The position numbers and the translations under genes were made by a program. The notes beneath the pieces were generated by a model. That model was not told the DNA's origin, made no database searches, and saw nothing but the letters and a program-made list of their open reading frames with translations. Shown here in pieces: positions 16,262 to 25,346 of a stretch of DNA of 64,000 nucleotides. How positions within the stretch are numbered: the first letter of the stretch is position 1; every line of letters begins with the position of its first letter. The stretch comes from Actinophytocola sp963825445 (GTDB lineage Bacteria > Actinomycetota > Actinomycetes > Mycobacteriales > Pseudonocardiaceae), in the NCBI GenBank assembly GCA_963825445.1, contig CAWGTM010000019.1:62001-126000 (forward strand), in the 5' to 3' direction.

Positions 16262-18234
16262 CCCCGGTCCGGGTGGTCCTCGCCGGCGCGCGGGGCCACG
16301 GTCTGTGGCACCTGGCCAACCTGCGCAGGCTGACGAAGGCCGGGCTGGTGGAGCTGGTCGGGGTGTGCGACGTCGACCGCGTGGACCTGACGGAGTTCGT
16401 GGGGCTCGGCGATCCCGTGCAGTCCGACGACCTGGGTGGACTGATCGAGCGCACCGGCGCGGAGGTCACCGTCCTGGTCACGCCGATCCACACGCACGCC
16501 GCGCTCGCCGTGACGGCCATGCGCGCGGGTTCGCACCTGCTGCTGGAGAAGCCGCCGGCCGGCAGCCTCGCCGACTTCGACTGGATCTGCTCGGCCGCAC
16601 GCGCCGCCGGCCGCGCCTGCCAGGTCGGCTTCCAGGCCCTCGGCTCGGAGGCGATTCCCTTCCTGCGCAAGGTGATCGCCGGCGGACAACTCGGCAGGGT
16701 CACCGGCATCGGGGTGGCCGGCGCCTGGGAGCGGCCGTCCACCTACTTCACGAGGGCACTCTGGGCGGGACGGCGTCGCCTCGGTGGGGTGGCGGTGACC
16801 GACGGCGCGCTGACCAACCCCTTCGCCCACGCGGTCGCCGCGGCGCTGGCGGTGGCCGAGGCCGAACAGGCCGGCGCGGTGCCCGAGATCGACGTGGAGC
16901 TGTACCGGGCCAACGAGATCGAGGCCGACGACACGTCGTGCGTCCGGCTGCGGCTCGCGGACGGGACGGTCCTGACCGTCGCGGTCACGTTGTGTGCGCC
17001 CACCCGCAACGAGCCCTCCCTGGTGGTGCACGGCGAGACCGGGCGGGCGACGCTGGACTACACCCACGACCGGGTCACCCTCGAACTCGGCGACGCGGCG
17101 CCGGTCACGACCACCCACGCCAGGACCGACCTGCTGGAGAACCTGGTCGCCCACGTGCGGACCGGCGCGCAGCTGCTGGTGCCGCTGGCGCGCGCCGGCT
17201 CGTTCATGCAGGTCGTCGAGGCTGTGCGGCTGGCGCCGGAACCGCGGGTGATCCCGGCCGCCCACCAGGAGGTGCACCGTTCGGCGGGTGTGGTCACCGG
17301 GCGGGTGGTGCCCGGCATCGTGGACGCGACCGCCCGCAGCGCCGAACGGCTGGCGCTCTACTCGGAGCTGGACCTGCCGTGGGCGCCGCAGGAGCAGGCG
17401 CTCCGGATCGGTGACCGCGACGTCGCCCGCTACCGGTGGCTGGTCGACCTGCCGGCCGGGTCGGCCCCACGGCCGCACCTGCATCCCGTGTGCACGCTCG
17501 GCGGGACCGAACTGACCGAGGTGGGGCCGGGTGACCACCTTCATCACCTCGGGGTCGGCGTGGCCATCGCCGACGTCGGCGGCACCAACTTCTGGGGCGG
17601 CCGGACGTACGTGCCGGGCCAAGGGCCGACCTGGCTGCGCGACCACGGCAGTCAGCGGCACGTGCGGTTCGCGCGGCGCGGCGCCGACGGGTTCGTGGAA
17701 CACCTGGAGTGGCTCGACGCCGACGGGATCCCCGTGCTCGGTGAGCAGCGGACGATGACCGCCAGGTCGTTGAACGGCTCGTGCTGGGTGCTCGACTTCT
17801 CCTTCACCCTCACCAACCTCGGCACCGATCCGCTGACCATCCGCAGCTCGGCCACCAAGGGCCGGGCGGGCGCGGGCTACGGCGGGTTCTTCTGGCGCGC
17901 ACCGGGATCGGCCACCCGCCGCACGGTGTGCACGGTGGACGCCGAGGGCGAGGAGCTGGTCAACGGCAGCACCGCGCCGTGGGTGGCGATGTCCGGCACC
18001 TCGCCCGAGGGGCGGGACTGGACGCTGGTCCTGGCCCAGCACGGGTCGAACGACCCCTGGTTCGTCCGCGTCGGCGAGTACCCGGGCATCGGGCCGGCCG
18101 TCGCGGGGAAGCGGCCCCTGGTGCTCGACGAACCACTCACCAGACGCGTCATCACGATCATCGCCGACGGACGGCTCGACCGGGAAGCCTCGGCGGCGCT
18201 CGTCGGCACACTCGAGAAAGGTGGACGGCCATGA
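16258..18234 (+). CDS. Gfo/Idh/MocA oxidoreductase fused to a PmoA (DUF6807) domain
   Basis: A 658-residue two-domain protein. Residues about 1-330 are a Gfo/Idh/MocA sugar oxidoreductase: nucleotide-binding start VRVVLAGARGHGLWHL, and LLLEKPPAGSLADFDWI containing the EKP catalytic Lys. Residues about 365-655 resemble PmoA-family DUF6807 (HLHPVCTLGGTELTEVGPGDHLHHLGV, by its ends; GGTNFWGGRTYV; GYGGFFWRAPG). No signal peptide, so it acts in the cytoplasm, probably on the imported sugar acid. Its position between permease and binding-protein genes with ATGA overlaps on both sides ties it to the transported substrate. The reaction is not assignable from sequence. Confidence 0.85.
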   Translation: MTPVRVVLAGARGHGLWHLANLRRLTKAGLVELVGVCDVDRVDLTEFVGLGDPVQSDDLGGLIERTGAEVTVLVTPIHTHAALAVTAMRAGSHLLLEKPPAGSLADFDWICSAARAAGRACQVGFQALGSEAIPFLRKVIAGGQLGRVTGIGVAGAWERPSTYFTRALWAGRRRLGGVAVTDGALTNPFAHAVAAALAVAEAEQAGAVPEIDVELYRANEIEADDTSCVRLRLADGTVLTVAVTLCAPTRNEPSLVVHGETGRATLDYTHDRVTLELGDAAPVTTTHARTDLLENLVAHVRTGAQLLVPLARAGSFMQVVEAVRLAPEPRVIPAAHQEVHRSAGVVTGRVVPGIVDATARSAERLALYSELDLPWAPQEQALRIGDRDVARYRWLVDLPAGSAPRPHLHPVCTLGGTELTEVGPGDHLHHLGVGVAIADVGGTNFWGGRTYVPGQGPTWLRDHGSQRHVRFARRGADGFVEHLEWLDADGIPVLGEQRTMTARSLNGSCWVLDFSFTLTNLGTDPLTIRSSATKGRAGAGYGGFFWRAPGSATRRTVCTVDAEGEELVNGSTAPWVAMSGTSPEGRDWTLVLAQHGSNDPWFVRVGEYPGIGPAVAGKRPLVLDEPLTRRVITIIADGRLDREASAALVGTLEKGGRP

Positions 18235-19538
18235 CAATCCGGCGCTCGACGAGCGTTGCCGCCGTGTCGGCGGTGTTGTCCTGCCTGGCGCTCGCCGGGT
18301 GCGGCGGCTCCGACGACGCGGCGGAGGACGGCGTCACGACGATCACGTTCTGGGACGACAACGGCGGCCCGGCACGGACCCCGGTGTGGGAACACATCAT
18401 CGACGAGTTCGAGAAGGCCAACAAGAACATCAAGGTCGAATACGTCGGCATCCCGATCGCGCAGGTGCAGCAGAAGTACGACACCGCGATCGCCGGCGGC
18501 GGCCTGCCGGACGTCGGCGGGGTCACCACCGCCATGCTCGCCAACCTCGTGCCGCAGCAGGCGCTCGACCCGGTCGACGACCGGATCGAGGGCAGCTCGC
18601 TGAAGGGCAAGCTGAACGAACAGGTGGTGTCCCAGGTCCGGAACACGGTGTCGGACGACAAGCTCTACATGGTGCCGATCTCCACGAACATGGGTGTGTT
18701 CTGGTACCGCAAGGACTGGTTCGCCGAGGCCGGGGTGACCGAGCCGAAGAGCTGGGACGAGTTCTACACGGCCACCGAGCAGCTGACCGACACGGCCGAC
18801 AACCGTTACGGCTACACCATTCGCGGCGGCGCCGGCTCGATCGCGCAGCTGCTCGAGGTGATCTACAGCCAGTCCGGCATCACCGAGGTGTTCGACTCCT
18901 CCGGCGAGGCCACGATCAACGACCCACGCAACGTCGAGGCGCTCGAACGCTACGCGGAGCTGTACAAGAAGGTGACGCCGGAGGCCGACGTCACCAACGA
19001 CTACACGAAGATGGTCGCCCAGTTCGACGGCGGCAACATCGGGATGATGCAGCACAACCTCGGGTCCTACGCCGACCACGCCGAGACCCTCGGTGCGGAC
19101 AAGGTGGCGGCCATGGCGGTGCCGCCGGGCGAGAACGGCACCAGGGTGGTCACGTCCCACCCGGTCACCGGCCTCGGCGTGTTCGCCGCCGGGGAGAAGA
19201 AGGACGCGGCCTTCACGTTCGCGGAGTTCGTGGCGAGCAAGGACATGAACGCCTACTGGGCGGAGGAGACCGGTGTGCTGCCGGCGAACACCGACGTGAC
19301 GAGCGAAAGCGACCTGCAGCACGTCGACCTGGCGGTCAGGGTGCTCGAGGACCCGAACACGAAGGTCGTGGAACTGCCGTACTACCTGCCGGAGTTCAAC
19401 GCGATCACCAAGACCGACAGTGAGCCCCTGTTCCAGAAGGTGCTGCTCGGAGAGATGTCCGCGAAGGACTTCCTCGACCAGTTCGCCGAGAAGTTCACCG
19501 AAGCGCAGAACGCGTACGACGAACGCAACGGCGGCTGA
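18231..19538 (+). CDS. Extracellular sugar-binding lipoprotein of the ABC importer
   Basis: A 435-residue family-1 solute-binding protein with lipobox LALAGC (Cys24). The motifs TFWDDNGGPARTPVWEHIIDEFEKA, GGLPDVGGV and MVPISTNMGVFWYRKDWF (quoted as separate pieces) are typical of MalE/UgpB-like receptors. It follows the fusion gene with a 4-nt overlap and precedes a pectate lyase gene by 1 nt. Receptor, permeases and lyase form a cleave-and-import unit for polygalacturonate or a related polymer; the ligand is inferred. Confidence 0.9.
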   Translation: MTIRRSTSVAAVSAVLSCLALAGCGGSDDAAEDGVTTITFWDDNGGPARTPVWEHIIDEFEKANKNIKVEYVGIPIAQVQQKYDTAIAGGGLPDVGGVTTAMLANLVPQQALDPVDDRIEGSSLKGKLNEQVVSQVRNTVSDDKLYMVPISTNMGVFWYRKDWFAEAGVTEPKSWDEFYTATEQLTDTADNRYGYTIRGGAGSIAQLLEVIYSQSGITEVFDSSGEATINDPRNVEALERYAELYKKVTPEADVTNDYTKMVAQFDGGNIGMMQHNLGSYADHAETLGADKVAAMAVPPGENGTRVVTSHPVTGLGVFAAGEKKDAAFTFAEFVASKDMNAYWAEETGVLPANTDVTSESDLQHVDLAVRVLEDPNTKVVELPYYLPEFNAITKTDSEPLFQKVLLGEMSAKDFLDQFAEKFTEAQNAYDERNGG

Positions 19539-19539
19539 G

Positions 19540-20837
19540 ATGAGACAGATCCTGCCGGTGGTGCTGGTGGCGGCGACCGTGTTGGTCGCCGCGCCGGCCG
19601 CCGCATCCCCTGACCGTGGTATGCCCAACGGGGGCCTGCCGCTCGGCCGCCAGGTGCTGGCCCCGAACGACGGCTGGGCGGCCGAAGGCGCCGGCACCAC
19701 CGGCGGGTCCGCCGCGCCGAGCGGCAACGTGCACCAGGTGGACACTCGAGCCGAACTCGTGGCGGCGCTGGCCGCACCGTCACCGAAGATCATCTACGTC
19801 CGCGGGCACATCGACGCAAACACCGACGACGCGGGGAATCCGCTCACCTGCGCGGACTACGAGGCTCCCGGATACAGCTTCGCCGAGTACCTCGAGACCT
19901 ACGACCCGGCGGTCTGGGGTCGGGAGACGGAACCCTCCGGTCCGCTGGAGGACGCGAGGGCGGCGTCCGCGGCGAACCAGACCGACCACATCAGACTGAA
20001 GGTCGGCTCGAACACCACGATCGTCGGCGCCGGGCGGCACGCCGTCCTGGACGGACTCAACCTCCACGTCGACAAGGCGGACAACGTCATCGTCCGCAAC
20101 CTCACCTTCACCGACGCGGCCGACTGCTTCCCGCAGTGGGACCCGACCGACGGCGCGGCGGGGGAGTGGAACTCCCTGTACGACAACGTGTCCGTGACCG
20201 GCTCCACCCATGTCTGGGTCGACCACAACACGTTCACCGACGGCGACAACCCCGACTCGGGCAGCCGATCCACTTCGGCAGGCCCTACCAGGTCCACGAC
20301 GGTCAGCTCGACCTCACGAACGGCACGAACCTGGTGACCGTCTCGTGGAACCGGTTCGCCGACCACGACAAGACCATGCTCATCGGGTCGACCAACAACC
20401 CGGCGACCGACCGCGGCAAGCTCAACGTGACCGTGCACCACAACTACTTCCGCGACGTGCTGCAGCGGCTGCCGCGAGTCCGGTTCGGACAGGTGCACGT
20501 GTACAACAACTACTACCGGATCCCCGAGTCGGTCGTCTACGCGCTCGGTGTCGGTGTGGAGTCGCGGATCTTCGCGGAGAGCAACGTGTTCGCTCTCGCC
20601 CGGGACGTGGACCCGAGCGTGCTCCTGTACAACTGGGGCGGCACCGCGCTGACCGCGCGGGACAACCTGATGCGGGTCGGCCACCGGACGCGACCGGTCG
20701 ATCTCATCGCTGTCCACAATGCGACACACGACCCGGATCTCGGTGCGGACGCGGGCTGGACGCCCACCCTGCACCGTGCGATCACACCAGTGCGGGACGT
20801 GGCGAGGGTGGTGCCCGGAAAGGCCGGTACTCACTGA
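19540..20837 (+). pseudogene. Secreted pectate lyase family 1 (PL1), frameshifted
   Basis: About 432 residues when repaired. The Sec signal is MRQILPVVLVAATVLVAAPAAA. The PL1 beta-helix shows NTTIVGAGRHAVLDG, NVIVRNLTF, HVWVDHNTFTDGD, WNRFADHDKTMLIGS and LPRVRFGQVHVYNNYY, including the Asp/His calcium and Arg catalytic regions of the family. The frame shifts near 20257-20262, where one missing base separates DGDNPDS from QPIHFGRPYQVHDGQLD. The rest reads through to TGA 20837. Either a sequencing slip or a recent mutation. Last gene of the importer operon. Confidence 0.82.
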
Positions 20838-20859
20838 ACGCGTAAGCGCAGGCGGAAGA

Positions 20860-20886
20860 GTCCACATACTGTGCGTGATTGTCCAC
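20860..20886 (+). promoter_or_regulatory. GTCCAC direct repeat, probable AraC-type activator site (PL1 gene)
   Basis: GTCCAC-N15-GTCCAC, same 21-bp period, same ATT before the second half and same TGTnCG core as 14401-14427. It ends 50 nt before the ATG of the intact pectate lyase, identical spacing to the importer operon. Confidence 0.6.
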
Positions 20887-20936
20887 ATACGTCTCCGTAA
20901 CGTGATTTGTAATCACCACGAACATCGGAGGGCGAT

Positions 20937-21881
20937 ATGCGTTCGACATTTGCCAGGCGTGGACTTGCCGGGATTCTCACCGTGTCGGCGGCCGCGGCGC
21001 TCACCGTGTCGGCGGCGGGTGTGGCGGCCGCCGTCGGCACTCCTACGGGGTTCGGCGCCGGCACCACGGGAGGCGGCAGCGCCTCGCCCGTGACGGTGAC
21101 GTCCTCGTCGGCGTTGATCAGCAACATGCAGGCCAGCGGCTCGCGGGTCATCCGGGTGAGCGGCATGATCTCGATCAGCGGCATGCAGGACGTCGCGTCG
21201 AACAAGACGATCATCGGCGTGGGCTCGGGTTCGGGAATCACCGGCGGCGGGCTGGACATCGACGGCGTCAACAACGTCATCATCCAGAACCTGAACTTCC
21301 GCGGCTGGGCCGACGACGGGATCAACGTCCAGGACGGGTCCACGAAGATCTGGATCGACCACAACAACTTCTCCGACGGCTATGACGGCGCGGTCGACAT
21401 CAAACGCGGCTCGGACTACATCACGGTCTCGTGGAACAAGTTCTTCGACCACGACAAGGCCATGCTGCTCGGGCACAGTGACGGCAACGGCAGCCAGGAC
21501 CGTGGCCACCTGCGCGTCAGCTACCACCACAACTGGTTCGACGGCACCACCCAGCGCCACCCGCGGGTCCGGTTCGGCAACCCGGTCCACGTGTACAACA
21601 ACTACTACGACGCGGTCGGCGACTACGGTGTGGCGTCCACTGTGGAGGCCGGGGTTCTGGTGGAGGGCAACTACTTCGAGAACACCGACTCGCCGTGCGA
21701 GCTGGGCCAGGGCAGTTCGAAGGCCGGTTCGCTGGCCGCCAGGAACAACCACTTCGTGAACTCCGGCGCGTGTGCCACCGGCGGAAGCGTGAACGGCATC
21801 CCGTACTCGTACTCGCTGGACTCCGCGTCCAACGTCAAGTCGATCGTGACGGGCGGAGCCGGGGTGGGCAAGGTCGCCTGA
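20937..21881 (+). CDS. Secreted pectate lyase, polysaccharide lyase family 1
   Basis: A 314-residue exported enzyme that cleaves polygalacturonate by beta-elimination. The signal ends near AAGVAAA (residue about 33). PL1 hallmarks: KTIIGVGSGSGI, NVIIQNLNF, KIWIDHNNFSDGYDG, ITVSWNKFFDHDKAMLLGHSD and QRHPRVRFGNPVHVYNNYY, with the catalytic Arg in RHPRVRFG and Ca-binding Asp residues in the DH/DG segments. The RBS is ggaggg. Intact, unlike the PL1 copy upstream. It has its own promoter region with the GTCCAC repeat and is followed by a strong stem-loop. Confidence 0.93.
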   Translation: MRSTFARRGLAGILTVSAAAALTVSAAGVAAAVGTPTGFGAGTTGGGSASPVTVTSSSALISNMQASGSRVIRVSGMISISGMQDVASNKTIIGVGSGSGITGGGLDIDGVNNVIIQNLNFRGWADDGINVQDGSTKIWIDHNNFSDGYDGAVDIKRGSDYITVSWNKFFDHDKAMLLGHSDGNGSQDRGHLRVSYHHNWFDGTTQRHPRVRFGNPVHVYNNYYDAVGDYGVASTVEAGVLVEGNYFENTDSPCELGQGSSKAGSLAARNNHFVNSGACATGGSVNGIPYSYSLDSASNVKSIVTGGAGVGKVA

Positions 21882-21900
21882 GAACCTCCGGGAGCGATGG

Positions 21901-21933
21901 GGTCCCCGCCACGAGTTCCGGGTGGCGGGGACC
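21901..21933 (+). terminator. Stem-loop terminator after pectate lyase
   Basis: A perfect 12-bp stem GGTCCCCGCCAC / GTGGCGGGGACC with a 9-nt loop, 19 nt after the stop codon. There is no T-run, as usual in high-GC actinobacteria. Confidence 0.8.
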
Positions 21934-21965
21934 TCGCGGTCTCGCCCCCTTGCCCCGTCCGGTGC

Positions 21966-21976
21966 GTAACCGTTAC
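21966..21976. promoter_or_regulatory. Small palindrome before the hybrid regulator gene
   Basis: GTAAC-C-GTTAC, a perfect 5-bp inverted repeat about 60 nt upstream of the regulator start. It could be an autoregulatory site; there is only positional support. Confidence 0.25.
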
Positions 21977-22036
21977 CTTGCAAGGAGTGTCGCCGGGGCA
22001 CCGCACAGTTCGTCAATGGTGATGAGCGAGGCGACC

Positions 22037-25000
22037 ATGAGTGCACCGCGGCTGACCATCGGTCTGGTCATGGCCAACATCCATCTCGGCGTGGGCGCGA
22101 CGCTGTGGTCCGGCGCGCTCGGCGCCGCGCGACGCCACGACGTGAACCTGATCTGTTTTCCCGGCGGTGAGGTCGGGACCACCGATCGGCCGCGCAACTC
22201 CGTGTACGACCTCGTCGGTCCGGACGTGGTCGACGGTCTCATCTGCTGGGCGTCCACGCTCGGCCTGCCCGACGCGCACGCGCCGGGCGCCAGGCTGGCC
22301 AGGCGGTTCGGCAAGCTCCCGATGGTCAGCCTCAACGGCGCGCTCGGTGACGACCGCCCGCTGACCCTGGACAGCTACGGCGGCATGTGTACGGCCATCG
22401 GTCACCTGATCGAGGTCCACGGCAGGCGCAGGCTGGCGTTCATCCGCGGCACGGTGGCCAACCCGGTGATCGGGGAGCGCTACCGCGCCTACACCGACAC
22501 CCTCGCTCGGCACGGGATTCCGCTGGACCGCACGCTGGTCTCCTCGCCCGTGGACTTCCAGGACGAGGCGGGCGCGTCGGCCATGCGGGTGCTGCTGGAC
22601 GCGCGGGCGCTGCGCCCCGGCCGGGACTTCGACGCCGACTTCGACGCCGTGGTGGCCTGCAGCGACTTCCTGGCGGCCGACGCGCTCCGGGTGCTGTCCG
22701 AACGAGGCGTCCGCGTGCCGGACGACGTGGCGGTCATCGGGGTGAACGACTCTCCGGAGGCGCGGCTCGCCGACCCGCCGCTGACGTCGGTGTCGATGCC
22801 GTTCGGGGAACTCGGCGAGCTGGCCGTGGAGACACTCGTGGCGCGGTTGCGTGGATCCACGGCCATCGGGGTGCCGTCGCCGGCGTCCAGGCTGGTCGTC
22901 CGCCGGTCCTGCGGGTGCCCCGGCCCGCTGCTCGATCTCGAAGGCGATCCGCCGGATCCATCGGACCCGGAGGCCGACCTGCGGGCCGGCGTGGACGACC
23001 TGCTGGCCGGCCACCTCGCCCCGGACTGCGCGGCGCGGGTGGGCGCGGGGTTCGTCCGCGCCCTGGTCGAGCCCGACGCGGGTCCGGCGTTCCTGAGGGA
23101 GGTCGACCGGCTCGCCGCCGACACCGACACCTGGGAGGCGGCGCTCCTCGCGCTGCACCGCCACACCATGCCCCTCGTCGCGGGTGAGCGCCGGCTGCGT
23201 GCCGAGCGCCTGCTCGGACGGGCCCGGCTGATCGTCGCGGAGGCCGGCCGCCGCGCTCTCGAACTCGAGCGGTGGCAGGCGGAGCAGCACGCCCGCCGGC
23301 TGCGTGACCTCGGGAACGCGTTGTCCGCGGCGGTCGACATGCCGGCGATGGCCGGTGTCCTCGACCGGCAGCTGCCGGCACTCGGCGTGCCCGCCTGGCA
23401 CCTGCTCGTCGACTCGGCCCGGCCGCTGGACGCGGTGCTCCCCACCGACCGGCGCTACAGCGCGGTCGTCGAGCCGCTCTACGTCCGCGACGAAACGCTC
23501 GGGGCGGCGCTGTTCGAGGTCGGCCCCCACTCCGGGGCCGTCTATCGCGCCCTCGGTGACCAGGTGAGCGCCACCATCAAGGAGATCATGCTGTTCGACG
23601 AGGCGCGGGAGGCCCGTGACCTGGCCGAACGGGCGGACCGGGTGAAGACCCGGTTGCTGAGCAGCGTGAGCGACGAGCTGCGGGCCCCGGTGCAGGACAT
23701 CCGGTGCCGCGTCGACGAGGCGTTGCGCTCCGTCGGCGACCTCACGGACGCGCCGGCGCGACTGGTCGACAGCCTCAAGGAGATCCAGGTCAGCGCCGAG
23801 CACCAACTGGGGGTCGTGAGCGACCTGCTCGACCTGTCCAGGGCCGAGCTGAACACCCTCGACCTGGTGCCCGAGCTGGTCGACCCGCGGGCGTTGCTCG
23901 AGGAGGTGTTCCGGTGCGTGCTGCCGGAGCGGCTGCCGCTCATCCAGGCCGACCGGCGCCGACTCCGCCAGGCCCTCGTGGCACTGCACCGCTGCGCCAC
24001 GAGCCTGACGGGCGGCACCGGGCAGGTCGACGTGACCGCCGAGGTGGTGCCACCCCACGTGCGGGTGCGGGTCAGCCGGGCGGGCGCGGTCTCCGGCCCG
24101 CTGGACACCGGAATGGCGCTCCCGATCACGAGACGGCTCATCACCCTGCACAACGGCACGCTGCGGTTCGAGTCGGGTGTCGACGGGGTCGCCTTCCACG
24201 TCGCGATCCCGCTGCCGAGCCCGCGGGAGCATCCGGAGGCCGTGCGATCGCCCAGCAGCGTGCTCGTGGTCGGCGGTGACGAGCGGGCGGCCGACGCGGT
24301 CCGGTCGATCGGCCTGCCGGCGCGGCGGCTGCACACCGGTGACGACCTCACCGCCATCCTCGAGGACAGCAGGCCCGCGGCGGTCGCGTGGAGCGTGGCC
24401 GAGAACCGGCCGGAGGAGTGGTCGGTGATCCGCCACCTCCACGACCACCCCCTGCTCCGCCGGATCCCCTTCCTGCTCTACGGCGAGGTCGCCGCACGCG
24501 ATCTCGACGAGGCGATCACCGTGCTGCGACCCGAGGAGCTGACGGGTTCCGTGGTGATCGCCGACCCCGATCCCGAGGTCCGGGCGACCTACCGCCGGAT
24601 CGTGGCGCGCTCGTGCCCCGGCCACGTGGTGATCGACGCGTCCGACGGCACCAGCGCGTTGCGGACCCTGGGCCAGGACGTGCCCAGCCTGGTGATCGTG
24701 TCGCAGACCCTGCCGGACATGGACGGCTACGACGTCCTGGACCGCCTGCACGGCGACGCGCGGGGCACGGCCGTGCCGGCGCTCGTCCTCGGCGGCCGGA
24801 CGATCACCACCGACGACGTCGCGCGTACCGAGCCGTACGCGCGGGCGATGCTGCTCGGTCGGGACATCCTCTCGGAGGCCGAGATGGCCGCGCTGCTCGG
24901 CCGGCTGCTCGAGGCCCGCAACGCGCTGCCGCAGCGGACCAGCCTGCTGGTGAAGCACGCGATCGCCTACCTGCACCAGCACTACCACCACCCGATCACC

Positions 25001-25297
25001 CGCCGGCAGGTCGCCAAGGCGGCCGGGATGAGCGAGGACTACCTCAGCCGGATGTTCCACCGCGCGCTGCGGATCTCGCCGTGGGACTACCTGAACCGGC
25101 TGCGGATCCAGCGTGCGAAGGAACGCCTCCTGGACAGCGACGACAGCATCCAGGTGGTGGCCAGGCGGGTCGGCTTCCACGATCGCGCGTATTTCAGCCG
25201 GATCTTCCGCAAGCTCACGGGAGTGCCGCCCCAGGCCTACCGCGCCGCCATTCGCGTGGAAGCCGAATCTGTTTCACGGCAAGCATTGACGGTGTGA
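22037..25297 (+). CDS. LacI-type sensor / degenerate histidine kinase / receiver / AraC hybrid regulator
   Basis: A 1086-residue one-piece regulator. Residues about 1-300 are a LacI/PBP-type sugar sensor without the LacI HTH. Then come a coiled linker and a histidine-kinase-like region, two receiver-like domains (about 740-830 and 835-955) and an AraC HTH pair (about 971-1080: DYLSRMFHRALRISPWDYLN, RRVGFHDRAYFSRIFRKLTG). The phosphoacceptor His box reads SVSDELRAPV, with Asp at residue 546 where His is expected. The kinase N-box lacks Asn, and the second receiver has Ser889 (SQTLPDMDGYD) where Asp is expected. Phosphotransfer therefore looks lost. I start at ATG 22037; 22016 and 22022 are alternatives. 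Likely activator of the pectin genes through the GTCCAC repeats. Confidence 0.85.
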   Translation: MSAPRLTIGLVMANIHLGVGATLWSGALGAARRHDVNLICFPGGEVGTTDRPRNSVYDLVGPDVVDGLICWASTLGLPDAHAPGARLARRFGKLPMVSLNGALGDDRPLTLDSYGGMCTAIGHLIEVHGRRRLAFIRGTVANPVIGERYRAYTDTLARHGIPLDRTLVSSPVDFQDEAGASAMRVLLDARALRPGRDFDADFDAVVACSDFLAADALRVLSERGVRVPDDVAVIGVNDSPEARLADPPLTSVSMPFGELGELAVETLVARLRGSTAIGVPSPASRLVVRRSCGCPGPLLDLEGDPPDPSDPEADLRAGVDDLLAGHLAPDCAARVGAGFVRALVEPDAGPAFLREVDRLAADTDTWEAALLALHRHTMPLVAGERRLRAERLLGRARLIVAEAGRRALELERWQAEQHARRLRDLGNALSAAVDMPAMAGVLDRQLPALGVPAWHLLVDSARPLDAVLPTDRRYSAVVEPLYVRDETLGAALFEVGPHSGAVYRALGDQVSATIKEIMLFDEAREARDLAERADRVKTRLLSSVSDELRAPVQDIRCRVDEALRSVGDLTDAPARLVDSLKEIQVSAEHQLGVVSDLLDLSRAELNTLDLVPELVDPRALLEEVFRCVLPERLPLIQADRRRLRQALVALHRCATSLTGGTGQVDVTAEVVPPHVRVRVSRAGAVSGPLDTGMALPITRRLITLHNGTLRFESGVDGVAFHVAIPLPSPREHPEAVRSPSSVLVVGGDERAADAVRSIGLPARRLHTGDDLTAILEDSRPAAVAWSVAENRPEEWSVIRHLHDHPLLRRIPFLLYGEVAARDLDEAITVLRPEELTGSVVIADPDPEVRATYRRIVARSCPGHVVIDASDGTSALRTLGQDVPSLVIVSQTLPDMDGYDVLDRLHGDARGTAVPALVLGGRTITTDDVARTEPYARAMLLGRDILSEAEMAALLGRLLEARNALPQRTSLLVKHAIAYLHQHYHHPITRRQVAKAAGMSEDYLSRMFHRALRISPWDYLNRLRIQRAKERLLDSDDSIQVVARRVGFHDRAYFSRIFRKLTGVPPQAYRAAIRVEAESVSRQALTV

Positions 25298-25346
25298 GTG
25301 GTGGGTGCCTAACGTTGCTGGGCCGCCCACAGCTGGGGAGGACGCA

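Noticed and set aside
22013..25180. Very long (1055-codon) minus-strand open frame opposite the hybrid regulator
   Set aside because: Shadow of high-GC codon bias. Its translation is His/Gln/Arg-rich without domains, while the plus strand shows clear sensor and AraC motifs.
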